From assembly GCF_022288725.1 (NCBI RefSeq), contig NZ_JAKNTA010000002.1, positions 306,518 to 370,517 of the forward strand: a DNA stretch of 64,000 nucleotides, given 5' to 3'. A program made the position numbers and the translations under genes. Origin of the DNA: Kitasatospora sp. A2-31 (GTDB lineage Bacteria; Actinomycetota; Actinomycetes; Streptomycetales; Streptomycetaceae). Below the pieces are notes generated by a model, which saw nothing but the letters and a program-made list of their open reading frames with translations, did not search any database and was not told the DNA's origin. Below, piece by piece: positions 15,701-24,682 of the stretch. Numbering within the stretch: position 1 is the stretch's first letter; every line of letters begins with the position of its first letter.

Positions 15701-17651
15701 CGACGCCCGCGCCGTGCCGGCCGATGTCGTCGGTCCGGGTGCCGTCGGCGAGGGTGGGGCGCGGCAGGCCGAAGTGGTCGGCGACCTCGTCCACCCGCGG
15801 TGTGAAGTCGCCCTCCAGGCCGGGGAAGAGGAACGCCACCTTGCCCCGGTCGGCGGCGGAACCGCCCCGGCCGGCGGAGGCTGCGCCCAGCAGCGGCGCA
15901 GCGGTGAACCAGACGTCCCCGCGACCGCGCCAGGGCGCGCCCCGCTCGACGGCGCGCCGGGCCGTGGCCAGCCGCTTCCCGGTCGGGTCGGCGACCGCCA
16001 GCCGGCACGGGGGAGCCGGGCGGCCGCCGGGTCCGTCCGGCTCGGACCGGCCGGCGGCCAGCACGGTGGCGTCGTCCGCGGACAGCAGCTCTGCCAGCCG
16101 CCCGGGGGTGTCGGCGGCCAGGTGCAGCAAGCGCTCGGGTTCGGTCACCTCGGTGGTGGCCCGCAGGCGTTGCCGTCCGGCCCGCACGGCGGGCGGCGCG
16201 ACGGGCAGGACGCCGCCGCAGCCGGCGGGGGCCTGCTCCAGGACCACGTGGGCGTTGATGCCGCCGAAACCGAAGGCGTTCACCGCGGCACGTCGAGGGC
16301 CCCCGCCGGCCGTCTCCCAGGGCTGCGCGGTGCCGATCGTGCGGAAGCGGGTGGCGGCCAGCGCGGGGTGCGGATCCTCGCAGTGCAGGGTCGGCAGCTG
16401 CACCCCGTGGTGGACCGCGAGCGCCGCCTTGACCAGGCCGGCGATGCCGGCGGCGGGCATGGTGTGGCCGATCATCGACTTCACCGAGCCGAGCACCGCC
16501 CGCTCCCCGCCTGCGACGGCAGGGCCGAACACCTCGGCGAGCGTGGCCAGTTCGGCCGCGTCACCGGCAGGGGTGGCGGTGCCGTGGGCCTCCAGCAGGC
16601 CGAGCGCACCCGGCGCCGAGGGGTCCAGCCCGGCCGCCCGCCAGGCCGCCCGGACGGCGCGGCCCTGACCCGCCGGGTCGGGGTTGGTCAGCCCCGCGGT
16701 CCGCCCGTCGCTGGCCACGCCGGTGCCGCGGATCACCGCGTACACGCGGTCGCCGTCGCGCTCGGCGTCGGCGAGCCGTTTGAGGACCACCATGCCGGTG
16801 CCCTCGCCGATCAGCAGGCCGTCGGCGCTCCGGTGGAACGGGCGGGTCCGCTGGCTCGGGGAGAGCGCCCGCAGCTGCGTGAACACGCTCCACAGCGTGA
16901 CGTCGTGACAGTGGTGCACGCCGCCGGCCAGGACGGCGTCGCAGCGTCCGGTCGCCAGCTCGCCGACCGCCTGGTCGACCGCGACGAGGGAGGACGCGCA
17001 GGCGGCGTCGACCGTGTAGGCGGGGCCGCGCAGGTCCAGCCGGTTGGCCACCCGGGAGGCGGCCAGGTTGGGTACCAGGCCGATCGCCGACTCGGGGCGG
17101 TCGGGGCCCAGCCGGTCGGTGAACGCCTCGCGCACGCGCCGCAGTTGGTCGGCCGAGAGCTCGGGCAGCAGCTCGCCCAGGGTGCGCACCAGCTGGTGCG
17201 CACCGCGGACCCGCTGGTCGAGGCGGACCAGGCCCGGGGTGAGGTAGCCGCCGCGGCCCAGGACCACCCCGACCCGGTCGCGGTCGGGCAGCCGGTCGCC
17301 GCCGCCGGCGTCCGCGAGGGCGGCGTCGGCGACCTGCAGCGCGATCAGCTGGTCCGGCTCGGTGCCGGGGACGGAGGCCGGCATGATGCCGAACCGGGTC
17401 GGCTGCACCTGCGCCAGCCCGTCCACGAAGCCGCCGCGCCGGCAGTAGAGCCGGTCCGGCGCGGCCACCCCCGCCAAGGCCTCGGGGTCGTAGAAGCCGG
17501 CGTCCCAGCGCCCTTCCGGCAGGTCGGTGATCGCGTCGACTCCGTCGACCAGGTTCCGCCAGTAGGCGGCCAGGTCCGGGGCGCCCGGCAGCAGCACCGC
17601 CATCCCCACCACGGCCACCGGCGGCATGGGCGTGCCCGTCAACGGTCTCAC
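12699..17651 (-). CDS. Iterative type I PKS subunit, KS-AT-DH-phosphopantetheinyl transferase
   Basis: About 1,650 residues, PfaC/hglE-like. The ketosynthase (about 6-430) has the full Cys-His-His set: DAACASS (Cys near 217), EAHGTAT and KSMIGHT, so it is not a chain-length factor. The acyltransferase (about 600-930) has GHSVGEW (Ser near 675). A Pro/Ala/Gly-rich linker with repeats follows (14590-14760 region). The dehydratase (about 1110-1390) has LLDHCFYRQRPGWP and later WMFHGPAFQGL. The C-terminus is a Sfp-type phosphopantetheinyl transferase (GIDVEEV, then FWAAKEAVAKAEGTG near 1560) able to activate the carrier domains. The second of two adjacent GTG codons (17651) overlaps the upstream stop by 4 bases and is preferred; ATG at 17627 is possible. 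Works with the upstream subunit as one iterative complex. Confidence 0.93.
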   Translation of the reverse strand: MRPLTGTPMPPVAVVGMAVLLPGAPDLAAYWRNLVDGVDAITDLPEGRWDAGFYDPEALAGVAAPDRLYCRRGGFVDGLAQVQPTRFGIMPASVPGTEPDQLIALQVADAALADAGGGDRLPDRDRVGVVLGRGGYLTPGLVRLDQRVRGAHQLVRTLGELLPELSADQLRRVREAFTDRLGPDRPESAIGLVPNLAASRVANRLDLRGPAYTVDAACASSLVAVDQAVGELATGRCDAVLAGGVHHCHDVTLWSVFTQLRALSPSQRTRPFHRSADGLLIGEGTGMVVLKRLADAERDGDRVYAVIRGTGVASDGRTAGLTNPDPAGQGRAVRAAWRAAGLDPSAPGALGLLEAHGTATPAGDAAELATLAEVFGPAVAGGERAVLGSVKSMIGHTMPAAGIAGLVKAALAVHHGVQLPTLHCEDPHPALAATRFRTIGTAQPWETAGGGPRRAAVNAFGFGGINAHVVLEQAPAGCGGVLPVAPPAVRAGRQRLRATTEVTEPERLLHLAADTPGRLAELLSADDATVLAAGRSEPDGPGGRPAPPCRLAVADPTGKRLATARRAVERGAPWRGRGDVWFTAAPLLGAASAGRGGSAADRGKVAFLFPGLEGDFTPRVDEVADHFGLPRPTLADGTRTDDIGRHGAGVVTVGRLLDAALRRIGVRPDAVAGHSVGEWTAMITAGLYSGSQVDAFLDAFDPDALHVPGLAFAALGASAHDVQQTLAALEGTEGTAGTDRVVLSHDNAPQQSIVCGPEGLVAELVRGFRARGVLGQVLPFRSGFHTPMLAPYLAPIRQAAERFRLHRPTVPVWSGTTASPFPETAAEVRSLFLRHLLEPVRFRPLVEALYAAGFRAFVQVGPGQLGSLVGDTLGRRDHLVIAANSPHRDGLAQLRRLAAALWVEGAEPDAAALQPARARTPDTRTTPAVRPHPSVRLDLGGALVSLEAATVAAVRSALAPALPAAAQVLAPSTVAPGTGRPGSAAPGTPGTPGTGRPGSAAPVAPGTPGAVAPSTAAPARAQEGSPGALLDAHPVAAELGALLRDTERVVTELLAHRRPAGAPQRRTIPARPVRPGPAPAPERPAPASHPVPVPAPAPVREHPHRSSRLHISTDTMPYLLDHCFYRQRPGWPDLSDRWPVVPATTIVQHLMDAAEQVEPGRVTIALHDLRFGRWVPAAAPLDVEITLRDAGPGRLAAAFGAYATGTAELADHHPDPPGPWPAEPSGDPGTRRAPMPAARLYEERWMFHGPAFQGLTALTELGGNHVRGVITAPSAPGALLDNVGQLLGYWIMATHTERSVVFPVGIRHLRLHGPQPRPGTELDCRIRITGTTPTTLQADVQLLAGGRVWAEIDGWQDRRFDSHPETRPVERFVERATLSTPQPGGWVLLHERWPDLASRDLIMRNHLGAAERDQYDRQPPRGRRAWLLGRIAVKDAVRRLLWQDSPDRPFPAEIQVFNDPSGRPRVRGLHGRLLPDLEVTLAHRSELAVALARPARRTGAPGPGTCAPGPGIDVEEVTERPAETLPVALLPREIELLTHCQAADGSSRDVWFTRFWAAKEAVAKAEGTGLRGRPHDFTVVTAGPDSLRVAVTTPEGSRTHLVRCTLIAGPPGPPGPPRRDYVVAWTTDDPEHHHPEHRDPEHHHPEGRTA

Positions 17652-20600
17652 CACCCGGAGGCGGTGTAGACGACGGCCCGGGTGCCCGGGTCGCCCCAGG
17701 CCAGTTCCCGCAGCAGCGCCAGCGTGCCGGCCTGCGGGTCGATCAGGCGCACGCCGCGGCGGGCGTAGTCCCGGGCGAGCTCGGGGGAGACCATCCCGCC
17801 GTGCCGGCCGGTCGGCGCCCAGGGGCCCCAGTGCACGGTCAGTGCCCGGTGGCCCGTGCGCTCCGCCCAGCGGGTGCCGGTCTGTTCGAGCGCGTCGTTG
17901 GCGGCCGCGTAGTCGCTCTGGCCCCGGTTGCCGAGGGCGGCGGCGACGCTGCCGAAGAGCACGGTGAAGCGGGGTGCGGACGGCAGCTCGTCCAGGGCGT
18001 CGAGCAGTGCGGCGGCGCCGTCCGCCTTGGTGGCGAAGACCCGCTGGAAGGAGGCGAGGTCCTTGTCGGCGAAGACCCGGTCCTCGATCACGCCAGCCGC
18101 GTAGACGACGCCGTCCAGTCGGCCGTACTCGGCGTGGATCTCCTTGACGGCCTGGCGCAGCGCGGCCGGGTCGGCGGCGTCGGCGGTCCGGTAGCGGGCG
18201 GTGGAGCCCAGGTCCGCCAGTTCCCCGAGCGTGGCGGTGACCTCGCGGCCGGCCAGCACACGGGAGACGGCGGCGTCGATCTGCGCCAGCGGGACGCCCC
18301 GGCGGGCGAGGACGCCGCGCAGGTCGGCCCGGTCGCGGGCGCCGGCGGTCGCCGGATCCTCCGGACCGTCGGGCGCGGCCGTGCGGCCCAGCAGCTCCAG
18401 CCGGCAGCGGGAGGCGCCGGCGAGAGCGGCGGCGAACCGTGCGGTGATACCACGGGCCCCGCCGACGAGCAGCACCACGGCGTCCCGGTCCAGGCCCAGG
18501 GCGGCGGCCTCCGCCGCGCCGTCGCCGGCCGGCCCCGCCCCCCTGCCGGCCACCGCGCCCAGGCCCGTCTCCACCAGCGTGATACCGCGGCGTCCGGCCG
18601 GACCGCGCAGCACCACCGGTTCACGGTCCTCGGCCAGCAGTTCTTCGACCAGCGCGTCCGGGGCCTGCCGGGCGTGGTCCTCGATCTCGACGAGGCGCAC
18701 GGCGGTGTGCGGGTATTCGCGGGCCAGGCTGCGGAAGAGACCGCGCAGTCCGTCGCCCCGCCCGTCGGCCTCCCGGTCGGGGTTCCCGGGAAGGGTCGCC
18801 GGTCGGGCGGCCAGCAGCCAGTGCGGGTCTCGGGCCAGGGCGGCTCGCAGCGCGGGCACGGCACCGGGCAGCACCGGGGGGCCGTCCTCACGCAGCGGGT
18901 CCAGGAGCAGGACGCCGTCCACGGGGCCGTCCCCCTCGGACAGTTCGTGCGTCGCCGCGAGGGGCAGCACGCTCGCGCCGAGGGCGGTGAGCCGGGTGGT
19001 GAGGGCGCCGGCGGACCGGTGGGCGTCGTCGCCGAGCAGGGCGAGGCGCTTGCCGGCCAGGGCCCCGGGCGCAGCCGCGGGGGCGGGCAGCGCGGTGGTG
19101 GTGAAGCACAGCCGCAGGGGTTCGTGCCCGGCCGGGGCCGGGGCCGGGGCCGCCGGGTGAGCCGGGTCAGCCGGTGCTGCGGCCGCCGGGTGGGCCGGGT
19201 CGGCCGGTGCTGCGGCCGCCGGGTGGGCCAAGTCGGCGGTGTCGGCCGAGGCGCCCGGTTCGGTACGGGTGGCGAGCCAGCGGGCGATGGCCAGGGCCGT
19301 CCGGGCCCGGGTCAGCTCTTCGACCTGCGCGTCGTCCAGCTCCGGTACCCCACCCGCGCCCCCGCCGAGCCGTCGCGCCAGCAGGCCCACGATCTCCGTC
19401 CGCTTGATCGAATCGATGCTCAGGTCCGCCTCGAGGTCCAGCTCGGGTTCGATCATGTCCGCCGGATAGCCCGTCCGTTCCCCGATCACCTCGACCACCA
19501 CCTGCAGCACCTCCTCCACCCCACCGGCCGCGACCGGCACCGGGGCGGAGGCGGCAGCGGGAGCGGAGGCCAGAGCCGGAGCCGGGGCCGCCGGAGCCGG
19601 GGCGGGCGCGGCCTGGGGAGCGGGAGCGACGCCAGCGGCGGCGACGGGCGGCAGCGGCACGGGTGGCAGCGGCACGGGCGGCGGCGTGGCCGAAGCGTCC
19701 GCCCCGGCCCCGAGGTAGGTCATCAGGACGTCACGCTGGGCCGCGATCAACTCCCGGGTGGTGCGCAGGAAGTCCGCGATCAGCGCGTCGCCGCTCTCGG
19801 TGGCTCCGGTCTGCGGGCCGGGTTGCTGGGCCGTCATCAGGGTCTCCGGTACGCGTCGGGCCGGCGCGAGTGCGCCGGGCAGAAGGTCTCCTGCGGCAGT
19901 GCGCACCAGGTGGCCGTCCACCACCCAGCCGGGGCGGCGCGGGGCCTCGGCCCGCCCGGCCTCCACCGCGTCGCGGCCGCGCAGCAGGCGGCCGGTGCGG
20001 ACCGGCACGCCCGCGACCGCCAGTTCGGCCAGCGCGTCGAGGTATCCGGCCAGTCCGGCCCGCCGCCGTTCGAGGGCGATCGCCCGGTGCGGCCGGTCCC
20101 CCAGGACGTCCGACACCAGGCGGGTGAGCACCGTGCCGGGACCGGCCTCGACGAACACCCGGGCTCCGGCGCCGTACATGGCCTCGATCTGGTCCACGAA
20201 CCGCACGGGCGCGCCGATCTGGGCGGCGAGTTCGGCGCGGACTGCCGCCGGATCGCCCGGGTAGGGGGCGGCCGTCCGGTTGGACCAGACCGGGAACTCC
20301 GGGGGCCGCACGGCGCGCTCCGCCAGCGCCGCGGCGAAGCGTTCGCCGGCGCCGGCGACCAGCGGGCTGTGGAAGGCGCAGGCGACCGGCAGCCGCCTGA
20401 CGCCGAGTCCCGCCTCGCGCAGCAGCACGCCGGCCGCGGTCACGTCGTCGGTGGGGCCGGAGACGACCGTCTGCTGCGGCGCGTTGTGGTTGGCCACCAC
20501 CACGCGTCCGGCCAGTCCCGCCGCCGTCAGCACCTGCTCGACGGAGCGGGCGTCGGCGGTCACGGCGGCCATCGCCCCGGGATCCGCTCCTTCGCCGACC

Positions 20601-23600
20601 TCGTCCAGGATGCAGCGGGCGCGCTCGGCGCTGAGCGCCGGCAGGTCCTCGGCGGCGAGCGCCCCGGCGGCGCACAGGGCGACCAGTTCGCCGTAGCTGT
20701 GGCCCCCGGCCAGGCCGGGACGTACGCCGGCGAGGGCCAGCAGTTCGTGGGCGGCGAGGCCCGTCATGCCCAGGACCGGCTGGGCGACCCGGGTGTCGGT
20801 CACCGCGGCGCGCTGCCCCTCGCGGGCCTCGGGAGTGAAGGCGGCCGGGGGGTGCAGCCGGTCGGCGTACGCCCCTCCGAGCCGCAGCTGACGCTGCAAC
20901 TGCGGGAAGACGGTGAAGAGTTCGGCGAACATGCCGGGCCTCTGGCTGCCCTGCCCGGGGAAGAGGAACGCGACCTCACCGCCCGGGGCGCCGTCCGGGT
21001 CGGCCAGGTGCAGGCCGGCGCCCGGCGCGTGCTCCCCGGCCGACGCCCGGCCCAGCAGGTCGACCAGCTCCGGGACGCTGCAGGCCACGATCGCGACCTG
21101 CACCGGCCCGTGCCCCGCCTCCGCACGCCGGGACGCGGCCAGTGCCAGGTCGCGCAGCCGCCACGGCGCGCCGTCGGCCCGGGCGAGCCGCAGCAGTTCG
21201 GCCACCCCGCGCAGCGCCTGCGCCCGGTCGCGGCCGCGGAAGGTGAACAGCTCCGCCGGCCACTCCTGCAGGCCGTGGACGGGCGTCGGACCGGCGTGAC
21301 CGCGCAGCACGGTGTGGAAGTTGGTGCCGCCGAAGCCGAACGCGCTGACCCCGGCGACCCGTTCGGCCGGCGGCCGGGCCCACGGTCTGGCCTCGTCGTG
21401 GAACACGAAGGGGCTGTCGTCCTGCCAGGCCGCATGGGGCCGGCGCAGGTGCAGGGTCGGTGGCCTGATGCCGGTGTGCAGCGCCAGCGCCGCCTTGATC
21501 AGGCCGGCCAGGCCGGCCGCGCACTTGGTGTGTCCGATCTGCGACTTGACCGAGCCCAGCACGCAGCTGCCCGGTGCGGCTCCGGCTTCGGTGAACACCG
21601 CCTCCAAGGTGGCCAGTTCGGTGCGGTCGCCGACCACGGTGCCGGTGCCGTGCGCCTCCACCAGGCTCACCTGTTCAGGCCCGATCCCGGCATTGCGGTA
21701 GGCCCGTTCCAGCGCCGCGCGCTGGCCCTCGGGACGCGGGGCCGTCAGTCCGAGCGAACGGCCGTCGCTCGCACTGCCGATGCCCTGGATGACCGCGTAG
21801 ACCCGGTCGCCGTCCCGCTCGGCGTCGGCGAGCCGCTTGAGGATCACGCAGCCCACGCCCTCGCCCAGCGCGATGCCGTCGGCGGACGCGTCGAAGGGGC
21901 GGGAGCGCCCGGTGGGGGAGAGCGCGTGCACCGAGGCGAACAGGAGGTAGTCGTTGATGCCGTTGTGCAGGTCCGCGCCGCCGCACACGGCCAGGTCGGC
22001 GGTCCCGGTGACCAGTTCCCGGCAGGCGACGTCCAGGGCCGCCAGCGAGGAGGCGCACGCCGCGTCCACGGTGAAGTTGCCGCCGCCCAGGTCCAACCGG
22101 TTGGCGATCCGCCCCGAGATGACGTTGGCCAGCATGCCGGGGAAGGAATCCTCGGTCAGGACGGGCAGTTGCTGCGCGATCGGCTCGGGCACGCGGCCAA
22201 GGTAGGCCGGCAGGACCGCGCCGAGCACGCCGGCGTTCGACAGGTCGCTGCCCGCCTCGGCACCGAACACCACACCGGCCCGCGACCGGTCGAAGGGCCG
22301 CCCGCCGTCACCGACCCCGCTGTCGTAGCCCGCGTCGACCAGGGCGCGGCGCGCGGCCTCCAGCGCCAGCAGCTGGACCGGTTCGATGCTGCCCAGCGCG
22401 GACGGCGGAATGCCGTAGGCCAGCGGGTCGAAGGGGATCCGGGGCAGGAAGCCGCCCCACTTGGACGGGGTCGTGCCGCTCCCGCCGTCCGGCGCGTGGT
22501 AGACCGCCGGGTCCCAGCGCTCGACGGGGACCTCGGTGACCGCGTCCACCCCGCCCACCACGTTCGCCCAGAACGCGGGCAGGTCGGGGGCCTGCGGGAA
22601 CATGCCCGACATGCCGATCACCGCGATCTCCAGCGGGGCCGGCCCGGGCGCGGCCGGCTCCTCGCCCGCGAGGCGCTCCAGGGCCGCGGTGGCAGCGGCG
22701 GACAGGAAGGCGGCGGCGCCGGTCGTGACGGCTGCGTGCAGTTCGCCGAGCGTCGTGGTCGCCGAGCGCAGGACGGCGACCTGCCCGGCCATGAACATCC
22801 CGCGGTCGAGTTGTTCGTGCTCGTCGACCGAGACCAGCCCCTCCTGGACGCGGTCGACGCCCTTGCTGGCGACCCGCAGCCGCCCGACGTTCAGTTGCTC
22901 CAGACGCTCCCACACCTCGCGCTCGGGCAGGCCCTCGGCCCGCAGCCGCTCGCGGGTCGCCGTGAACTCCCGGGTGAAGGGGCTGGGCACGCAGCGGGTG
23001 GCGTGGCCCGGTGCGGTCTGCAGCAGTTCCGTCCCCTGCGCGGCCACCACCTGGTGCTGGAACCGCGGTTGGACGGCGCCGAGCGTCACCGCCTCCTGCG
23101 TGAACAGGTAGGCGGTGCCCATCAGCAGCCCCGCCGCGATCCCGCGCTCCGCGAGCGGTGCGGCCATCGCGGCCACCATCGCCGCCGACCGCTCGTCGTG
23201 CACGCCCCCGGCGAACAGCACCTCGACCCGCGGTGGCCCCTCGAACCGCGGTGTCCCGTCGGCCTGCGGCGTCCCCTCGGCCTGCGGTCGGCCCGGGGCC
23301 GGTCGCCGTCCGTCCGCGGCGTCGAGGAAGTCCTCCAGGACCGCCAACTGCGCCTCCCACAGCGGGAAACTGTGCTGGGGACCGACGTGTCCGCCGCACT
23401 CGGAGCCCTCGAAGACGAACCTGCGTGCGCCGTCCTCCAGGAACTGCCGCAGCAGCCCGGGGGAGGGGACGTGCAGGAAGGTTCGGATCCCCGCCTCCTC
23501 CAGCACCCGCGCCTGCGAGGGGCGGCCGCCGGCGATCAGGGCGTGGCCGGGCCGGGCGGCCAGCACCTCGGCCAGCTGGGCGTTGCGCAGCTCCTCCGGA

Positions 23601-24682
23601 GCGAAGCCCAGGATGCCCACCCCCCAAGGGAGTTCACCGACCGCGGCACGGGTGCGGGCGAGCAGGTCACGGGTACCCCCGGCGTCGGTCAGCGCAAGGG
23701 CCAGGAAGGGGAGCGCCCCGGCCTCGGCGACCGCGGCCGCGAAGGCCGGCTGGTCGCTGACCCTGGTCATCGGGCCCTGCGCCACCGGCAGCGCGGTGCC
23801 GAGGGCCCGGCTCAGCGGTGTTCGCCGGCCGAGCAGGGCTGCCGCCGACCCCTCGGGGGCCGCCGACCGGAGCCCCGCCAGCACGCCCTCCCGCACCGCG
23901 CGCACCGCCGCGGCCGCCGTCCGCCACCGGGTGGCGAACCGCTCCGCCAGGAAGCCGTCCTGGCCCACCGGCAACTCGGCCGGTGCACCGGCTGCTTCGC
24001 CTCTTCGGCCCCGTCGCAGCACTCTGCGTCCAGCGACCACGCCGGTCTCCGAGCCGTCCATGCCGCGCACCGCGGCCGCGCTCTCGTCGGAGACCGCGGA
24101 CTCCGCGAGCAGGGCCAGCTGGCTGTCGAGGACCACCCCCGCCGCTCCACCCGCCACGGCGGAGGTGGCGGTGCGCGGCCCGATGCCGCCGCAGGCCCAC
24201 ACCGGTACGTCGATCCCGGGCTCCGCCAGCACCTGCTGCAGCAGGACGAAGGTGCTCAAGTCCCCCACCCGGCCGCCGCTCTCGCAGCCGCGGACGACCA
24301 GTCCGTGGGCCCCGCTGCCCACCGCCGCCAGGGCCGCCGGCAGGTCCGTCACCTCGACCAGCACCCGGTAGCCGTCGGCGAGCCGCCCGACGTCCCAGCC
24401 GGCGGCCCGGGAATCCACCACCACGGTGTCCACGCCGGAGTGCTCGGGGGAGCCCAGGTCGTCCGGCCCGAGCCGGCAGCCGTCACCCACCCGGACCCCG
24501 AACCGGCCGGGGGCCCGCTCGCGCAGCGCGGCGAGTTCCTCCCGCGCCCGCCGGTCGCCGGTCCCCAGGTCCAGCACTCCCAGCGCGCCGGCTCGGCACA
24601 AGGCCTCGGTCAGGCCGGCGTCCGGCTCCTGGAAGGGGGTGATTCCAATGACCAGATCGGCCGAGGGGGCAGTGGGCCTCAT
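17648..24682 (-). CDS. PUFA/glycolipid-type PKS subunit, PfaD-like ER-KS-AT-ACP-KR
   Basis: 2,344 residues. Residues 1 to about 480 resemble PfaD/nitronate monooxygenase-type FMN enoyl reductases (FEGSECGGHVGPQHSF near 427). The KS (about 684-1125) has VIGMSGMFP, DAACASS (Cys near 876), EAHGTGT and KSQIGHT. The AT (about 1240-1550) has FLFPGQGSQ and GHSYGE (Ser near 1329). One ACP has LSIDSIKRTE (Ser near 1758), the form seen in PUFA synthases. The KR (about 2060-2344) has LLVGGARGI and SDYAAAND. Together with the next gene the set supplies condensation, ketoreduction, dehydration and enoyl reduction, i.e. a reduced or partly unsaturated acyl chain. ATG at 24682 follows GGAG by 5 bases; the open frame extends upstream without a better site. 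First gene of the operon. Confidence 0.95.
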   Translation of the reverse strand: MRPTAPSADLVIGITPFQEPDAGLTEALCRAGALGVLDLGTGDRRAREELAALRERAPGRFGVRVGDGCRLGPDDLGSPEHSGVDTVVVDSRAAGWDVGRLADGYRVLVEVTDLPAALAAVGSGAHGLVVRGCESGGRVGDLSTFVLLQQVLAEPGIDVPVWACGGIGPRTATSAVAGGAAGVVLDSQLALLAESAVSDESAAAVRGMDGSETGVVAGRRVLRRGRRGEAAGAPAELPVGQDGFLAERFATRWRTAAAAVRAVREGVLAGLRSAAPEGSAAALLGRRTPLSRALGTALPVAQGPMTRVSDQPAFAAAVAEAGALPFLALALTDAGGTRDLLARTRAAVGELPWGVGILGFAPEELRNAQLAEVLAARPGHALIAGGRPSQARVLEEAGIRTFLHVPSPGLLRQFLEDGARRFVFEGSECGGHVGPQHSFPLWEAQLAVLEDFLDAADGRRPAPGRPQAEGTPQADGTPRFEGPPRVEVLFAGGVHDERSAAMVAAMAAPLAERGIAAGLLMGTAYLFTQEAVTLGAVQPRFQHQVVAAQGTELLQTAPGHATRCVPSPFTREFTATRERLRAEGLPEREVWERLEQLNVGRLRVASKGVDRVQEGLVSVDEHEQLDRGMFMAGQVAVLRSATTTLGELHAAVTTGAAAFLSAAATAALERLAGEEPAAPGPAPLEIAVIGMSGMFPQAPDLPAFWANVVGGVDAVTEVPVERWDPAVYHAPDGGSGTTPSKWGGFLPRIPFDPLAYGIPPSALGSIEPVQLLALEAARRALVDAGYDSGVGDGGRPFDRSRAGVVFGAEAGSDLSNAGVLGAVLPAYLGRVPEPIAQQLPVLTEDSFPGMLANVISGRIANRLDLGGGNFTVDAACASSLAALDVACRELVTGTADLAVCGGADLHNGINDYLLFASVHALSPTGRSRPFDASADGIALGEGVGCVILKRLADAERDGDRVYAVIQGIGSASDGRSLGLTAPRPEGQRAALERAYRNAGIGPEQVSLVEAHGTGTVVGDRTELATLEAVFTEAGAAPGSCVLGSVKSQIGHTKCAAGLAGLIKAALALHTGIRPPTLHLRRPHAAWQDDSPFVFHDEARPWARPPAERVAGVSAFGFGGTNFHTVLRGHAGPTPVHGLQEWPAELFTFRGRDRAQALRGVAELLRLARADGAPWRLRDLALAASRRAEAGHGPVQVAIVACSVPELVDLLGRASAGEHAPGAGLHLADPDGAPGGEVAFLFPGQGSQRPGMFAELFTVFPQLQRQLRLGGAYADRLHPPAAFTPEAREGQRAAVTDTRVAQPVLGMTGLAAHELLALAGVRPGLAGGHSYGELVALCAAGALAAEDLPALSAERARCILDEVGEGADPGAMAAVTADARSVEQVLTAAGLAGRVVVANHNAPQQTVVSGPTDDVTAAGVLLREAGLGVRRLPVACAFHSPLVAGAGERFAAALAERAVRPPEFPVWSNRTAAPYPGDPAAVRAELAAQIGAPVRFVDQIEAMYGAGARVFVEAGPGTVLTRLVSDVLGDRPHRAIALERRRAGLAGYLDALAELAVAGVPVRTGRLLRGRDAVEAGRAEAPRRPGWVVDGHLVRTAAGDLLPGALAPARRVPETLMTAQQPGPQTGATESGDALIADFLRTTRELIAAQRDVLMTYLGAGADASATPPPVPLPPVPLPPVAAAGVAPAPQAAPAPAPAAPAPALASAPAAASAPVPVAAGGVEEVLQVVVEVIGERTGYPADMIEPELDLEADLSIDSIKRTEIVGLLARRLGGGAGGVPELDDAQVEELTRARTALAIARWLATRTEPGASADTADLAHPAAAAPADPAHPAAAAPADPAHPAAPAPAPAGHEPLRLCFTTTALPAPAAAPGALAGKRLALLGDDAHRSAGALTTRLTALGASVLPLAATHELSEGDGPVDGVLLLDPLREDGPPVLPGAVPALRAALARDPHWLLAARPATLPGNPDREADGRGDGLRGLFRSLAREYPHTAVRLVEIEDHARQAPDALVEELLAEDREPVVLRGPAGRRGITLVETGLGAVAGRGAGPAGDGAAEAAALGLDRDAVVLLVGGARGITARFAAALAGASRCRLELLGRTAAPDGPEDPATAGARDRADLRGVLARRGVPLAQIDAAVSRVLAGREVTATLGELADLGSTARYRTADAADPAALRQAVKEIHAEYGRLDGVVYAAGVIEDRVFADKDLASFQRVFATKADGAAALLDALDELPSAPRFTVLFGSVAAALGNRGQSDYAAANDALEQTGTRWAERTGHRALTVHWGPWAPTGRHGGMVSPELARDYARRGVRLIDPQAGTLALLRELAWGDPGTRAVVYTASGW
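19155..19240. repeat. 33-base tandem repeat in the ACP-KR linker
   Basis: Units start at 19155, 19188 and 19221 and encode an 11-residue Ala/Pro motif (AAAAPADPAHP), in frame, forming a flexible spacer between ACP and KR. Confidence 0.8.

Noticed and set aside
9077-24682. Enediyne PKS
   Set aside because: A PfaD-like reductase is fused in, the subunit order differs, and no enediyne accessory genes are present.
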